A DNA stretch of 64,000 bases from Diplocarpon mali (GCA_024741835.1 JAENRP010000098.1:82561-146560), one strand, 5' to 3'; positions 1-12,578 are shown, counted from the stretch's first letter. A program made the numbers and translations. Notes: generated by a model from the sequence alone, not told the origin.

Positions 1-237
1 GTGCTTCTTCACGTGCCTTCGTCATGTGCCTTAATCAGTGTCTGCAACAACACCACGGCTGCCTTCCAGCCCCACCGTCTCCCCAATCCGCACATACACA
101 TAACCCTCGACACGTGGACATCACGCTCGCACCCTTTTCCATGTTCGCTCGTCGCCATCCTACCACCGCGCCCCGGTCGTCGCTCCATCCCCCCCCCCGA
201 CCGGCTTCGGGGCCTCGCCGTCGCTCCAAGACCGCCC

Positions 238-1487
238 TCACAGATGTCCAAGTCCCGTGACCCCCGCCAGGAGCACGGGCAGCCATCGCAGAGCCCCCCT
301 CCCCCTCCCCCTCCCCTTCCCCCCCGCCATCCCCCGATGCGTGTACAGGAGAGCCGGCTGTCCCGTGACCTCCACCTGCTCGTCCACCCCGCACACAACC
401 CGGCACCCCGCCCTCCCTCGCCTCTTCGCCAGCTCCCCCCACTCCCTCCTCTCGTCCCTCCGCTCACGAACAACCCTCCCCCCGTTCGCGCCGCTCGTGT
501 TGTACGCAATCTCAATCCACTGGATCTGCAGCAAGGCCTCGTCAAACACGCTCATGTTGCCCGTCCACACGCCGCCGTCGCTCCACATGTTGACGATCAG
601 GCCCGCCGGATCCCGCGGCGTCTGGAAGCTGATGTTCGCCACGCTCGCCCCGTTGACGTACCAGCTCGTCATCTTCGGCATCCAGTCCACCCGGTACACG
701 TTCCAGAGCGTCCAGTCCCGCGCCCCTGGGTTCGTGCCGTTGACCGTCGCCGGCGCCACCGCGTTGCCCGCCGGGTCGACCGACGGCTGGTTCGTGTACT
801 GGATGCGGTCCCGCGGGTCGCGCGTCAGGATCTCGATGTCGGCTTCCTGCACCGGGCTCGCCCCATTGCCGGCGAGGTAGGTGAACATCCCCGCGCACGC
901 GCCCGGGGACCCGACGACCCGCGCCATGAAGCGCGCGGACAGGTGATGGAAGTCTTGCTCCTGCGAGTCGATCTCGGAGACCGACTGGAAGCTTTCGTGC
1001 CGGGCCGTGCGCAGGGTGAGGTAGGACTCGTAGTCGGCGGACTCGTCTCGGCTCTGCTCTGTGCGATCATCAGCACCGCGTCGCGGACGGGGACAAGAAG
1101 GGGAGCCAGACCGATGTATACATTGTTCGGCGTGTTGACCATCAGCACCGAGGCCCCCGATGCCGCCAGACTCTCGCTGTTGTTCCAGTTCTGAATCGCC
1201 CACTCGTCCGTCCACGCCTGCTCCTGGAAGAAAGACGACGTCGTCCACGCATTCGTGGCAAGGGTCGCATTCGTAGCCAGAGCCGGCGGACTCGAAGCCC
1301 CAGCTATCTTCCTGTAGTCGTGGAATTGGTGGTTCAAGAAGTAGCCCTTCGAAGAGCCGTTTGTTCGGAAACAAGTGCACTCGTCGCCCCCATCCGTCTC
1401 GGCCCAAGTGAGACGGGGAAGAGAGAAGAGCAGAAGGCTGGCTAACATCGGGGCTGGCAGGGCCAGTGCGGATGTGCCACGTGCCAT
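238..1487 (-). CDS. Secreted glycoside hydrolase family 16 (endo-beta-glucanase-like), probably GPI-anchored
   Basis: The predicted protein (about 393 aa) starts with a hydrophobic signal peptide ending near LTWAE and carries the GH16 catalytic signature EADIE (E192, D194, E196), the pattern in which the two Glu act as nucleophile and acid/base. Other GH16-like stretches are YLTLRTAR, SARFMARVVG and ACAGMFTYL before the active site and WYVNG and NMWSDGGVW after it. One 68-bp intron (1054-1121, donor GTATAC, acceptor GCAG) restores the frame between the N-terminal part and the catalytic domain. The C-terminus ends in a hydrophobic run (WLPVLLAGVTGLGHL), compatible with a GPI-anchor signal. It would act outside the cell on beta-1,3/1,4-glucans; the exact substrate cannot be read. 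The upstream region ends in an assembly gap. The last 100 residues are low-complexity and could hide a further intron. Confidence 0.82.
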
Positions 1488-1699
1488 GGTGAGTATATCA
1501 AGAATTGAGAGGTTTGCAAGGTAGATGGCGGACACCCTTTTCTTTGACCGAGGAAACGGGGATGGGGTTAGAGCGACGAGAACAAGTGAAGAGATTGGTG
1601 TCAACTTGAAGCTCTCGAGGGCCTCCACGCGAGCCTCTCGAATTTTAAGCTGCCACGCACCCAAGGTAGAACATCGACGCCAGTCAGGGTGAGGGAACC

Positions 1700-1710
1700 N
1701 NNNNNNNNNN
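1700..1710. other. Assembly gap (run of N)
   Basis: Eleven N bases are followed directly by a 14-base A run. The gap lies about 210 bp upstream of the GH16 start, so that gene's promoter is incomplete here and sequence across this point may be misjoined. Confidence 0.97.
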
Positions 1711-2133
1711 AAAAAAAAAAAAAAGGCTCCTCGATAAAGGATACGCAAGACACGATACGCAAGAGCGAAAAAGGAGAGCCGAGGAGCGAAGATGAGAGGA
1801 ACGATGAGTTGGCCCTCGGACGGTTTCAATCAGATATCTCTCACGCGTGGGCAGTAGCTTGTATCACCCGCTCGGGCTACGGCTGGTCTGGGATCGTGAT
1901 TCTGGATAGAGGCATCGCGTGTCTGCCGTTGAAACATGCGCCAACGCAGAGCGAGCTGTTTGCTGTGCTGTGCAGGGCCGTCGTGATCCGCCAAGACGAC
2001 GCTGACCCCGGATCTGCGGTGCAGAAGCTCAACTCTTATCTTCTACGCTTGTCTAAATAGATCTGGACTGGAGCCAGGCTTGCAGCGCTCACGGTGATGC
2101 GGATGCCGATGCGGATGCCAGTGCGGCGAGAGA

Positions 2134-2227
2134 CAGGGTGTTGTCGGGTTTCCCTTCTTCGATCGAAGCTCGCTCGCATCCAGGGTGTTGTCGGGTTTCC
2201 CTTCTTCCATCGAACCTCGCTCGCATT
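2134..2227. repeat. 47-bp direct repeat, two copies
   Basis: Two head-to-tail copies of a 47-bp unit (CAGGGTGTTGTCGGGTTTCC...) with only a few mismatches, starting at 2134 and 2181. Probably a local tandem duplication. Confidence 0.85.
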
Positions 2228-2430
2228 CGACTTGCCGGCCGCAGACAACCTGCTGCTTGGATCCTGCGTGGGGAGCCGGGCCTGAAACGGCCGACGAGAC
2301 CCTGACACGGGAGCGGCGCGGAGCCTGTGGCGGCGGCACTGCACGTGTACCTCTGGACACGGCATCTCAGTATTCAAACCCATAGCTTCTCTCAGCAGCT
2401 CCTGGCCCCTAGACACCGAAGCAGACGCGC

Positions 2431-2449
2431 GGACCGTACGGTACGGTCC
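2431..2449. promoter_or_regulatory. Perfect 19-bp palindrome with CGG/CCG triplets
   Basis: GGACCGTAC and its exact reverse complement GTACGGTCC are separated by one base. Inverted CGG triplets are the usual half sites of fungal Zn2Cys6 regulators, so this could be a binding site. It lies in the 3' intergenic side of the dehydrogenase gene, not in an obvious promoter, so the role is only a guess. Confidence 0.3.
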
Positions 2450-2654
2450 AACTCGGAATATGGCTGAGGAAGTGTCCCCCGAGATAGACGAGTATCCCGG
2501 ACCGCGCAGACCTGCATCGTCCGCAGCTCCTGGCCAGAGGGGGAACGTGGTGAGGAACAGAGGAACCCAGCCAGGCCTGTGGTGGACACGTTCATGCAGT
2601 GATCATCGGAGAGTATCTGTCCCTTGGTATTCTATCTGCGCCGAGATCATACTG

Positions 2655-4238
2655 CTACCTCTTCGCCACCTCCTCCTTCATCTCCTTCTTGATCCTCGTG
2701 ATCGTCCCCGACCCCCCATACACCAGCGCCGTGTAAACCTGAGCTACGCTCGCCCCCGCATCCAATATCTCAAGCGCCTGCTTTCCGTTCGTGATGCCAC
2801 CGGTTGCGAAAATGACTTTTTGCTCACGTTGTCCCCCGTCCAGCGTGTCGTTCACACGTCCCACCACGTCCGAGGCGGCTCCCGAGGCGGCTTCTCTCGT
2901 CGATTCGGTCTTTTCGGCATTTTGGGAGCCCGGCTCCTCACCGGTGGCGGGAGTGGCGGGAGACTCGACGCGTTCGAGCGGTGGGGGCGGGCCCTGATCG
3001 AGGAGCTGTCTGTATCTCCTGACCAGGCCTAAGGTCCTCTCGAACATATGTGGGCCGGAAAGGCCTCCCTTTTCGCCCAGGGTCTCCTTCTCCAGAGGCG
3101 TCAGGGGAAGATCCGTAGGCGCTACATGGTCTCTGCGGTTCGTTGTGTTTCCAACGATCACTCCGTCTACCCCACTCTTCCAGACGGCTTCCACAATGCC
3201 TTCAAGCTGCTCATCTTGGTCTTCGTCCGGAGAGACCTTGACCATGACTCTGGGTGCAGTCGTCCTCCGGGCGGACTTGGCAGCACCTACCACTCCCTCC
3301 AGAATCCTAGTCAACGGTTCTACTCTTTGCAGTGTTCGTAGCCCAGGAGTGTTCGGACTACTGACATTCACCACCAAGATATCGGCATAGGGTGCCAGCC
3401 TCTCGACGCAGTAGACGTAGTCTCTCTTGACAGCCTCGATATCGTCGTCCTTGGTATCCTTGTTCTTGGCGACTTGCACCAGGAGCAATTTCCCCTCAGT
3501 CAAACTTCCCGGAGGGACTCCCGCACCTCCACATAACACAAAATCTTCGGCATCATCTCCAATCCCATACCCCCGCCGAAACGCAAATTCACGAACTCGT
3601 GCCCGCAACGTCTTTGCCATGGCATCTGCACCATTCGAGTTCAACCCGTACCGGTTGATTATCGCATTCCGGCCCGGAAGTCTGAAAACTCTTGGTTTCG
3701 GGTTCCCGTCTTGGGGGAGCGGCGTGGTCCCGCCAACCTCGACAATTGCTGGGCCCAGAGCAAACAGCGCATCCGGAATCTCACCTAGCTTGTCAATACC
3801 CGCGGATGTGCCAATTGGATTCAATAACCTGTGTCCATACACTGTCGTACCCAAAGTTTCCTCTTCCTTATGCGTAGTTCGTTCCCGCGGGTGTATGTTG
3901 AGCGAATACGCCGCTTTCAAAGCTTTCGTTCCAGCACGATGCGCGTCCTCTGCGTCGGGATAGACCCATCGTAGAGTCGGGACCACGAGCCATTGGTGCA
4001 GGCTAGCTCTCGTATCGGTGATGTAGAGGTAGCTGAAGATTGCGAAGAGCGAAAGTGATGTGCCGTATAGCAAGTTCTTCAGTCGAGTGACGAGGGAGCT
4101 GGCTTCTGTTGCAGCTGTCGACGCTGATCGAGCAAACTGCACGGACCGCGGAATCAGAATTGGTCGAGATTGCGAACCAAAAATATGGCGAGCTGGAGCC
4201 CGAGACAGACGCAGAAGCCGCAGCGTAGAGGGCGCCAT
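2655..4238 (-). CDS. Dihydroorotate dehydrogenase (class 2, mitochondrial)
   Basis: A 527-aa intronless gene for the quinone-linked enzyme of the inner mitochondrial membrane that oxidises dihydroorotate to orotate in pyrimidine synthesis. The N-terminus is Arg/Ser-rich like a mitochondrial presequence, followed by one membrane segment at about residues 57-75 (LLYGTSLSLFAIFSYLYI). The FMN barrel shows NPIGTSAGIDKLGE, INRYGLNSNGAD, NVSSPNTPGLR, VMVKVSPD, GVIVGNTTNRR, GLSGPHMF, FATGGITNG and VYTALVYGG. The Ser of NVSSPNTPG lies where class 2 enzymes have their catalytic base. A Pro/Glu/Ser-rich insertion of about 60 residues precedes the last strands, as is common in filamentous fungi. The chosen ATG has A at -3 and G at +4; the open frame upstream begins only with TTG. 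It is divergent from the quinolinate phosphoribosyltransferase gene, with 197 bp between starts. Confidence 0.95.
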   Translation of the reverse strand: MAPSTLRLLRLSRAPARHIFGSQSRPILIPRSVQFARSASTAATEASSLVTRLKNLLYGTSLSLFAIFSYLYITDTRASLHQWLVVPTLRWVYPDAEDAHRAGTKALKAAYSLNIHPRERTTHKEEETLGTTVYGHRLLNPIGTSAGIDKLGEIPDALFALGPAIVEVGGTTPLPQDGNPKPRVFRLPGRNAIINRYGLNSNGADAMAKTLRARVREFAFRRGYGIGDDAEDFVLCGGAGVPPGSLTEGKLLLVQVAKNKDTKDDDIEAVKRDYVYCVERLAPYADILVVNVSSPNTPGLRTLQRVEPLTRILEGVVGAAKSARRTTAPRVMVKVSPDEDQDEQLEGIVEAVWKSGVDGVIVGNTTNRRDHVAPTDLPLTPLEKETLGEKGGLSGPHMFERTLGLVRRYRQLLDQGPPPPLERVESPATPATGEEPGSQNAEKTESTREAASGAASDVVGRVNDTLDGGQREQKVIFATGGITNGKQALEILDAGASVAQVYTALVYGGSGTITRIKKEMKEEVAKR

Positions 4239-4435
4239 CGTGACGAGCACGACTGGGGGATTATCGTTGTTCAATGGCTCGTTGAGCCGTAAGACCGGCA
4301 GGTCGTGCCAAATATGTTTAGCAGGCCGCTGCGGGTATAGCTCGGGTGCTTGGCGATGTACTCCAACTCCAGCCTCGGTTTACCCCACTACCAAGTAACT
4401 ACCTAGGTATCTCACGATCCCGCATTTCCGCCAAG
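4239..4435. promoter_or_regulatory. Compact divergent promoter between dihydroorotate dehydrogenase and BNA6
   Basis: Only 197 bp separate the start codons of two divergently transcribed nucleotide/NAD genes, so the promoters must overlap or be shared. No specific factor site is claimed. Confidence 0.6.
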
Positions 4436-5377
4436 ATGGTACTCCAGCATGGAAATCCCGCCGATCTCCTCCCGGTGCATTGGAAATCACAAATCACGGC
4501 TTGGTTTGCAGAAGATACTCCATCCTTCGACTACGGCGGATTCGTGGTCGGCGACCGCGAGCGAACCGCCACTCTCTTTGGGAAATCGAAAGGGGTTCTC
4601 GCAGGTGTCCCGTTCTTCGATGAGATATTCGCGCAAGCGGGATGTACCGTCGAATGGCACTTGAAGGAGGGAATCCTGGTAGAGCCGGGCGCTGCGGGCA
4701 AGATTGCGGTCGCTACAGTTACGGGTCCTGTTCGCAAATTACTGTCGGGGGAACGAGTCGCGCTGAACACGCTGAGTAGGTGTTCTGGGATTGCGACGAA
4801 ATCCAGAGCCGTGGATGAGTTGGTGAGGAAGGCGGGCTACACGGGCATCCTGGCGGGCACGAGGAAGACGACGCCGGGATTCAGGCTGGTGGAGAAATAT
4901 GGAATGTTGGTTGGAGGGGTCGATGGACATCGCCATGACCTATCAAGCATGATAATGTTGAAGGATAACCACATCTGGGCCAAGGGCAGCATCACCGAGG
5001 CTGTGAAGGCGGCCAAGTCTGTGGGTGGATTTGCGTTGAAGGTCGAGGTCGAGGTCGACAGTGAGAAGGATGCTGATGAAGCGATTGCTGCTGGTGCCGA
5101 TATCATTATGCTGGACAACTTCGACGGGCCTGCTTTGAAGGCAGCGGCGCACAGTATAAAGCAGAGGTGGGCAGGAAAGCGGGCATTCCTACTCGAGTGC
5201 AGCGGGGGACTGACAGCCGAAAATGTCGGGACATACGTTAACAATGGTAAGCGAGCAGCGGGAGAAGTCCGACCTACTCAGCTAACCTTCATAGATATCG
5301 ACATAATCTCTACAAGTTCTATACACCAAGGTGTACCACACGTCGACTTCTCACTGAAGATAGATCATGCACCGTAG
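4436..5377 (+). CDS. BNA6: Quinolinate (nicotinate-nucleotide pyrophosphorylase) phosphoribosyltransferase
   Basis: Converts quinolinate and PRPP to nicotinate mononucleotide, the last step of de novo NAD synthesis from tryptophan. The 297-aa protein shows the family landmarks [82 protein letters not shown] and the C-terminal [19 protein letters not shown]. The start has the context CCAAGATGG. One 48-bp intron (5247-5294, donor GTAAGC, acceptor CATAG) near the 3' end splits an Asp codon. Its length is a multiple of three and it has no in-frame stop, so retention would insert 16 residues just before the conserved DIDIISTSS motif. Convergent with spermidine synthase, 268 bp between stop codons. 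Confidence 0.95.
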   Translation: MVLQHGNPADLLPVHWKSQITAWFAEDTPSFDYGGFVVGDRERTATLFGKSKGVLAGVPFFDEIFAQAGCTVEWHLKEGILVEPGAAGKIAVATVTGPVRKLLSGERVALNTLSRCSGIATKSRAVDELVRKAGYTGILAGTRKTTPGFRLVEKYGMLVGGVDGHRHDLSSMIMLKDNHIWAKGSITEAVKAAKSVGGFALKVEVEVDSEKDADEAIAAGADIIMLDNFDGPALKAAAHSIKQRWAGKRAFLLECSGGLTAENVGTYVNNGKRAAGEVRPTQLTFIDIDIISTSSIHQGVPHVDFSLKIDHAP

Positions 5378-5645
5378 TCCGCCAAATCACGTTCAGCCAA
5401 TCACGTCCATACAGACTGTCTACAGGTGTAAAATGTATCAATAAAATCGCGACGCTTGGCAGATTCAGTGATATCCTCTCAAATCTAGATGATGTTGATA
5501 TGAACAAGCACTGGAAAGAAAAGTTTCTGTCGACTTCTATCCACACCCCGCAAATCTCGCGCCCGTCATGCATGGTATCATAGAAACCGCCAGCAAGCGG
5601 TTGCTCGCCTCCCCATCCCCTCTATACCCAAAACTAAGTTCCACC

Positions 5646-6948
<1,303 letters not shown>

Positions 6949-7417
6949 TTTTGATGGAAGATGGGGTTGATAGTGAAAGGGTTTTGTTGTTGTAGATCTG
7001 CAAGTAGAATAGCCTGAGGTGGAGTTGAGTTGGACTTTGAATGGGGAAGATGTAGGTAAGAAGGAGAGAGTTTTATGAACCACAATGGAGGGGTAGACGA
7101 GCCGACGATAGTGAGGCATAGAAAGTGAATTTTTCTGGGATGATGCACGGCATATCTTGGCCTGGTTGGGCAAATCAGAGCGCTCCCAGCAGCGGAAGGG
7201 TCCGTCTTCTGGGTCGTTTGGCCCCTGTATTCAATAGACATACTATTCTTTTTCATATCGCCACCTTCTAGCCTCGCAATAACCCCGCTATCAAACGCTG
7301 GCGATTCTCCCCATCATTCCATTCACAGCTGGCAACGAAGCTGGTTCCAATATACTTAATTCGGCCTTGCATTCAGCACCGCACAGCCCGCAGTGTAGTC
7401 TCCGCAGGATTGTAGCG

Positions 7418-8871
7418 ATGGACTTCAACAGCGGGTCACCCTACCCGGAGGGCGTCATTTCATTCCTGGACACTGATCTCTACAAACTCACTATGCAATG
7501 TGCGGTCCTGAAGTATTTCCCAAAAGTCCAAGTCACCTACGCATTCAAGAACAGAACGCCGGAAAAAAAGCTGTCAAGGGAGGCTTTCCGCTGGCTTCAG
7601 GCGCAAATCAACAGTACGTTTCTCGGCCCTCCAGTCAACCAAGTTTACTAATGCTGCCAACAGAACTTGGGAATATTGCACTACTCAACGATGAGCTGCG
7701 TTTTCTCCAATCGACTTGTCTATACCTCAACAAGCCATACCTCGAATTCCTCAAGGAATTCCGACTGAACCCTCGCGAACAGGTCGTAGTCTCGTTCCTA
7801 GCAGATAACGATACCGGAAGTGATAGTGACATTGGAGAAGTCGACCTCGTGGTCAAAGGACTATGGGTCGACACTATCCTCTACGAGATTCCGCTCTTGG
7901 CCTTGACCAGTGAGGCATACTTCAAGTTCATGGATACGGACTGGGAATATGAAGGACAAGAGGAGAAGGCCCATGAAAAGGGAATGCGCCTGCTGGAGGC
8001 TGGCTGTGCAGTTTCGGAGTTTGGTACCAGACGGAGGCGAGATTACCATACCCAGGCTTTGGTATTCCGCGGACTGGTCAAGGCAAAGAAGGAGGGCGAG
8101 GCTAAGGGCTTGACCGGTCAAATCACTGGAACAAGTAACGTACACCTGGCAATGAGATTCGGGATACCGCCCGTCGGTACCGTTGCCCACGAGTGGTTCA
8201 TGGGCGTTGCAGCTATTACTGACAATTATGAGACGGCTACCAAGACGGCACTGAGATACTGGATAGGCTGTTTCGGTGAAGGTGTCTTGGGTATTGCTCT
8301 CACAGATACCTTTGGCACGTCGGTTTTTCTGAGAGCTTTCAACGAGCCCATAGGTGAAATCCCGGATCAGGCTCTCTCAGAGCTTACGAACAAGACCAAT
8401 GTACCAGTTACTACTTTTTCCAGCAAGTGCTCCACAAAATCTTTCGCAGAGGTATTCACTGGCGTTCGGCAGGATTCTGGGGATCCAGCCACATTCGTCA
8501 AGGTGATGCGAGAATTTTACGATAAGGCCGGGATTGTGTCGAAGAAGACCATTGTGTTTTCCGACTCTTTGAACATTGATCTCTGTCTCGAGTACAAGAA
8601 GATCGCAGAAGAAGCTGGCTTCAACTGTTCGTTCGGCGTGGGCACATTCTTCACAAATGACTTCGTCCATTCCTCAACTGGAAAGAAGTCGACTCCGCTC
8701 AATATAGTGATCAAGTTGAGCTCGGCAGCTGGAAACGAGGCGATCAAGATCAGTGATAATATTGGCAAGAACACCGGTAATCAGGCTACGGTTGATAAAG
8801 TTAAGAAGGAGCTGGGCTACGTCGAGAAGGATTGGACTCAAGGTGACGAGGCGCATAGGTGGGAGAAGTGA
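7418..8871 (+). CDS. NPT1: Nicotinate phosphoribosyltransferase (NAD salvage)
   Basis: Makes nicotinate mononucleotide from nicotinic acid and PRPP with ATP, the first step of the Preiss-Handler salvage route. Exon 1 (7418-7613) encodes the conserved N-terminus ISFLDTDLYKLTMQ...VTYAFKNRT. A 50-bp intron (7614-7663, GTACGT, TACTAAT branch, CAACAG) leads to exon 2. Family motifs follow: FGTRRRRDYHTQ, TGQITGTSNVHLAMRFGI, PVGTVAHEWFMG (holding the His typical of the enzyme), LTDTFGTS, EVFTGVRQDSGDP, IVFSDSLN, FGVGTFFTND and NIVIKLSS. Predicted length is 467 aa. The stretch between LRAFNEP and EVFTGV is less conserved, so a small extra intron there cannot be excluded. Confidence 0.95.
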
Positions 8872-9782
8872 GGCCATTTGGATTTGGTTTTTCTTCGCTG
8901 CACCAAATAGATTGGTTGCAGGCATATGCATCAAAGGGCGTTGAGAAGAGCTTTCCGGACTTGGATTTATTCTAGCTCGCTGCTACCTGGCTCCATAGAT
9001 CAGGCATAGATGTTATACCCAGGTATCGTTTCGGCAGGCATTCCATGGACTTCTTGGAATTACGCTTACCTCTGTGGTCGATCAGGAAGGGCTATCTCAA
9101 AATGCTGTTATTTGTCGTCACTGCGTTCGTCTTGAGCAAATTTATCCAGTTCTTTCAGTCTCCTCGGAGCTGCATTGAGATGTCCCCAGGGGGATCGTAC
9201 CGACTGAAGTTCTGAGAACAGAAGAGGAGCTTGGTGCTGACCGCTTTCTCTCAAAACCAACAGTATAGACCGAATTGCTTTTCCGTGGTCAACTAGTTTT
9301 TATATCAACAATGGGAATCTGCCGCCAATGGAAAAGAAGTCGTATCGAAAGAGCCCGTAAGGTTGCCGCAAAATCTAAAGATTCGCAATCCACATCCGCC
9401 GATATTTTGCTCGATGCATAGAAAAAAAAGAAGGAAAAAAAAACTAGATTCATTCTGTACTGTGGTGGTCGTACTAGATAAGGCTGGCCGGTTTGATTCG
9501 TCTCTATCTTTGTGGATTTTGGCCAATATAAAATGGTGGAGTGAGCATTCGGTATGGAGTTGTATATTCCTGACGGTATGAGACACACCGACAGGATAAA
9601 GTGTCTCTTAATTACAGGGCTGATCGTGTGTCAAAATGCAAGGCTACCGAATACAGCGTCGATTTCTTAGTTTTTGATTGGTCGAATATTCGATCTTGTG
9701 AAATGTCTATGTCCCCGGTACCTTGGAAAATACGACAACACCAAATACCGGCATTTCATTTGTAAATGAATTAACCAAGGAA
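8872..9782. other. Intergenic region, no gene seen
   Basis: About 0.9 kb between NPT1 and SAM37 with scattered short frames lacking family motifs. It should contain the NPT1 3' end and the SAM37 promoter. Confidence 0.6.
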
Positions 9783-11186
9783 ATGATTGAGCTACACATA
9801 TGGGGTCCAGCGTTTGGTCTTCCTTCGATCGACCCGCATTGCCTAGCAGCGATCGCATATCTCCAACAAGCCGTTCCGCGTGGAAAATGGCAGCTCGTAG
9901 CAAGCAGTGATCCAGCTCTGAGTCCTATCAGTACGTGTCTGTAATGGCTCAATGATCCTCCAACTAATTTGGACTCCAGATGCTCTTCCAGCGCTGCGAA
10001 ATGGCGATATTATTGTTGGTGGGTTTCGCAACATAGTCCACTACCTGGCACAGGTCTCTGCCGGGGAATGGGTTTTGGATGCTGGATTGCCAGAGCGAGA
10101 GAGCGCGGATTGCATAGCGTATGCCTCGAACTTTTTGCTCAATCGCTAGACTTTATTCTTACTATCGCTCACAGGTTCTCCTCCTTCGTAGAATCCCACG
10201 GCCAACCCCTCCTCGACCTCGCCCTCTACGTCTCCTCGCAAAACTACACCACAGTAACCCGCCCGCTGTATAACAAAATCCAGAAATTCCCCCTTCCATA
10301 CATCACACCGCCCTCCATACGCGCCGCAGCCAAACAGCGCACTGATCACCTCGGTCTCTCGTCCTTAGATATCGATACCGAAAACCACGAACCATCCACC
10401 GAACCATCAATCATTCCCGCCAGCTTACGGAGACCCAAGCAAACAGTCTCCAGTATCCTAGCCGCCTCTCCAGAAGCGACCGCCCGGATCAGACTCGATG
10501 CCCTGGCAATCGATTTCCTGGAGCCTATGCAAGCTCTGATAGGTAATAAGCAGTTCTTCCTTTCGGACAACCGGTTCTCGAGTCTGGATTGTCTGGCGCT
10601 TGGTTATTTGGCTTTGATGTTCATACCAGAACTACCACAGCCGTGGCTTTCGAGGACGATAGGGGATAATTATCCGAGGTTGCGTGCGTGGACAGAGGAT
10701 TTGAGTCGTAGGGTGTTTGGAAAGGAGAATACTACGCTCGAAGATGCTTTTCTTGTGACAGCAGATTGTTCGGAACTGGAAACCAATGCGAAGAGGATAG
10801 CTGGAGAAAGTGATTTGCCATGGGTACAGCCATACAATAGGACTGCTCTAGATGTTGGCAGAGTGTTTGTGTCAAGTCTTGCGGACTTAGTACCAGTCGT
10901 GGGTCACCTAAATAAAATCACAAGGATGAAGCCGCAAGGTAAAGAAACACAAGACGATGATGTTCAGAGTTCTTGGCAGTATTTTGGGCTGATTGGGACT
11001 GCCATTGCTGGGCTTGGGATAGGGATCGGGTATATGTTCCAGCAAGGACTTGTGTCATTGCCAGGTGAGTCAGCAGTGAAGCAGAGGCCAAATGATATGG
11101 GTCCGCTGGGAGAAGCATTAGGATTTTATGGCAATAGAGCAGGGAATACGTCACAGAGCCAGAAGACGAATAATAATCTTGAATGA
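9783..11186 (+). CDS. SAM37: SAM37/metaxin-like subunit of the mitochondrial outer-membrane sorting and assembly machinery
   Basis: Part of the SAM complex that inserts beta-barrel proteins into the mitochondrial outer membrane. Three exons (9783-9930, 9980-10118, 10175-11186) join in frame to 432 aa. The N-terminal thioredoxin/GST-like part reads MIELHIWGPAFGLPSIDPHC and LPALRNGDIIVGGFRNIVHYL; the metaxin/GST-C part includes ESHGQPLLDLALYVSS, RPLYNKI, KQRTDHLGLSSLDID and RFSSLDCLALGYLALM. Near the C-terminus is a single glycine-rich membrane segment (FGLIGTAIAGLGIGIGYMF), expected for an anchored fungal Sam37. Both introns are 49-56 bp with GTACGT and GTATGC donors. Confidence 0.9.
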
Positions 11187-12260
11187 AGATCCAGTGGTGG
11201 AGATTGAGGTTGCACAAGATACAATCAGGAGTACACAGACAGTATCATAATTTGAGGAAGAAATATTAAAGAAGATGTCTATCTCTTTGTTTTCTTTATT
11301 GTGATTAGGTTCCTGCTATCGGCTAGCATGTCATTAATACTCCTGCGGATTTGCTATGAACACTTTTATTTATTTCTGGCTCTCTTTATGTCTCGAGACA
11401 TGAGTTTCTTTACTGCTCAGTGGATTGGTCCTTTACACTCTGTGTAATCAGCTTGCTCCAGCGTATCATTAGATCGAGTTTTGCTTTGCGAAAAATGTGA
11501 AATTATGTGTTGAATATAAGGCCTTGTACTATCTTCCTGATTTGCTCAAGCATAAGAACTTGCTCCGACATAACAAGAAGATACACTGAGAAGCCTTTCA
11601 AAAATATTGTCTGCAATTTTAGGGTCATTCCCTTTCTCTTATATAAACGAGATGATAGATCCGTTGAGGAAAACTGCCATCGTCTGGGCAACTTGCGGAA
11701 GTGATGGGAAGTACTATTCAGTTGAATCTAAGCCCCTATGCTGTTGTGTTACGATGTAGGCTGCCAGCCAAATTATAGCAAACCTTTGACCAACTAACTT
11801 TAGTGCTAGCATCTGAGCGGTTGGTTTCTGGGTAAGTTTTCTTTGGTTTGGTAAGTATATCAGTCATAAGATAAACAAACAAAGCTAGGAAGCGTTTTTT
11901 TCCTTCTTCTTTTTTCCCATTATCTTGCTCTAGATAAACTACTATCATTCCCTAGATAGTTCTTATTATTGATTATTACTCCCACTTTACATCTTTTCAA
12001 ACCTTGCTTTTTCCTATTTTTTACCTGCAAGTTGGATTTATGGACCGTGCGATACAATATTGCACTATTTGCTCAAAGAATATGCTTCGTAGCGCATTAT
12101 TCACGATAGAATTCGAGGTCATACCTGCCAATGTATCCGTGAGCTGATCACCTCAAAGCAGCATCAATCCAACCCAAGCTCCCACCATGAGAATTATAGC
12201 TCTGACATAATTCATCCAGCTCCACGCATATAGAGCTTTTTCCGACTCTGCCGCAACCGA
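11187..12260. other. AT-rich gene-poor sequence
   Basis: Start of a 5-kb AT-rich island. Short frames only; no motif, splice pattern or RNA gene recognised. Confidence 0.6.
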
Positions 12261-12578
12261 TCAGCTCCCAGCATCCTCCTTCGCTACCTTGGCCATTTTC
12301 ATCAGCTCATTGTTGGTCGGCATCATGGCTAGCACCGTCCACATTACAACTCCAAGCGTAAGGCCTGACGCCGCCGCATAGACTCTCGTAATCTTAGTGC
12401 CTTTCGCGGTCCAGGCGTTCCGGCCCCAGCAAAATGCCGAAAATGCAGATACTGGAGGGGAGATGAGCTTCCCCAAGTCGTAGAACACTTGCCATTGTTG
12501 AGGTCTTAGTGGTAGCGGGGCGAGAGCAGCTGCTGGTAGCGTGTAGTTTAAGGGTATTAGAAGTATTTTCTTATATAT
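12261..12578 (-). pseudogene. Orphan 3' exon or remnant of a DUF1772 / anthrone-oxygenase-like membrane protein
   Basis: The open frame reads through PQQWQVFYDLGKLISPPVSAFSA and then AAASGLTLGVVMWTVLAMMPTNNELM, the typical end of DUF1772 (anthrone oxygenase-like) proteins with their MMPTNNELM motif, and stops at 12261. It is closed upstream by a TGA at 12579 with no usable ATG, although an acceptor-like AG lies just inside. I could not find the missing N-terminal half in the next 500 bp. It is either the last exon of a gene with a distant first exon or a truncated relic in the AT-rich island. The preserved frame argues for recent loss. Confidence 0.5.

Larger units (their letters stand above)
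1711..2654. other. Intergenic region with short repeats, no supported gene
   Basis: No open frame here has a start, family motif or splice pattern that I can support. It holds the 47-bp direct repeat and the 19-bp palindrome listed separately, plus a short run of GATGCG/GATGCC hexamers near 2096-2120. Confidence 0.6.

Noticed and set aside
1..1194. Long + strand frame of 397 codons opposite the GH16 gene
   Set aside because: Starts with GTG and is Pro/Arg/His-rich. It is the antisense shadow of the GC-biased glucanase exons; the minus strand has the GH16 catalytic motif.
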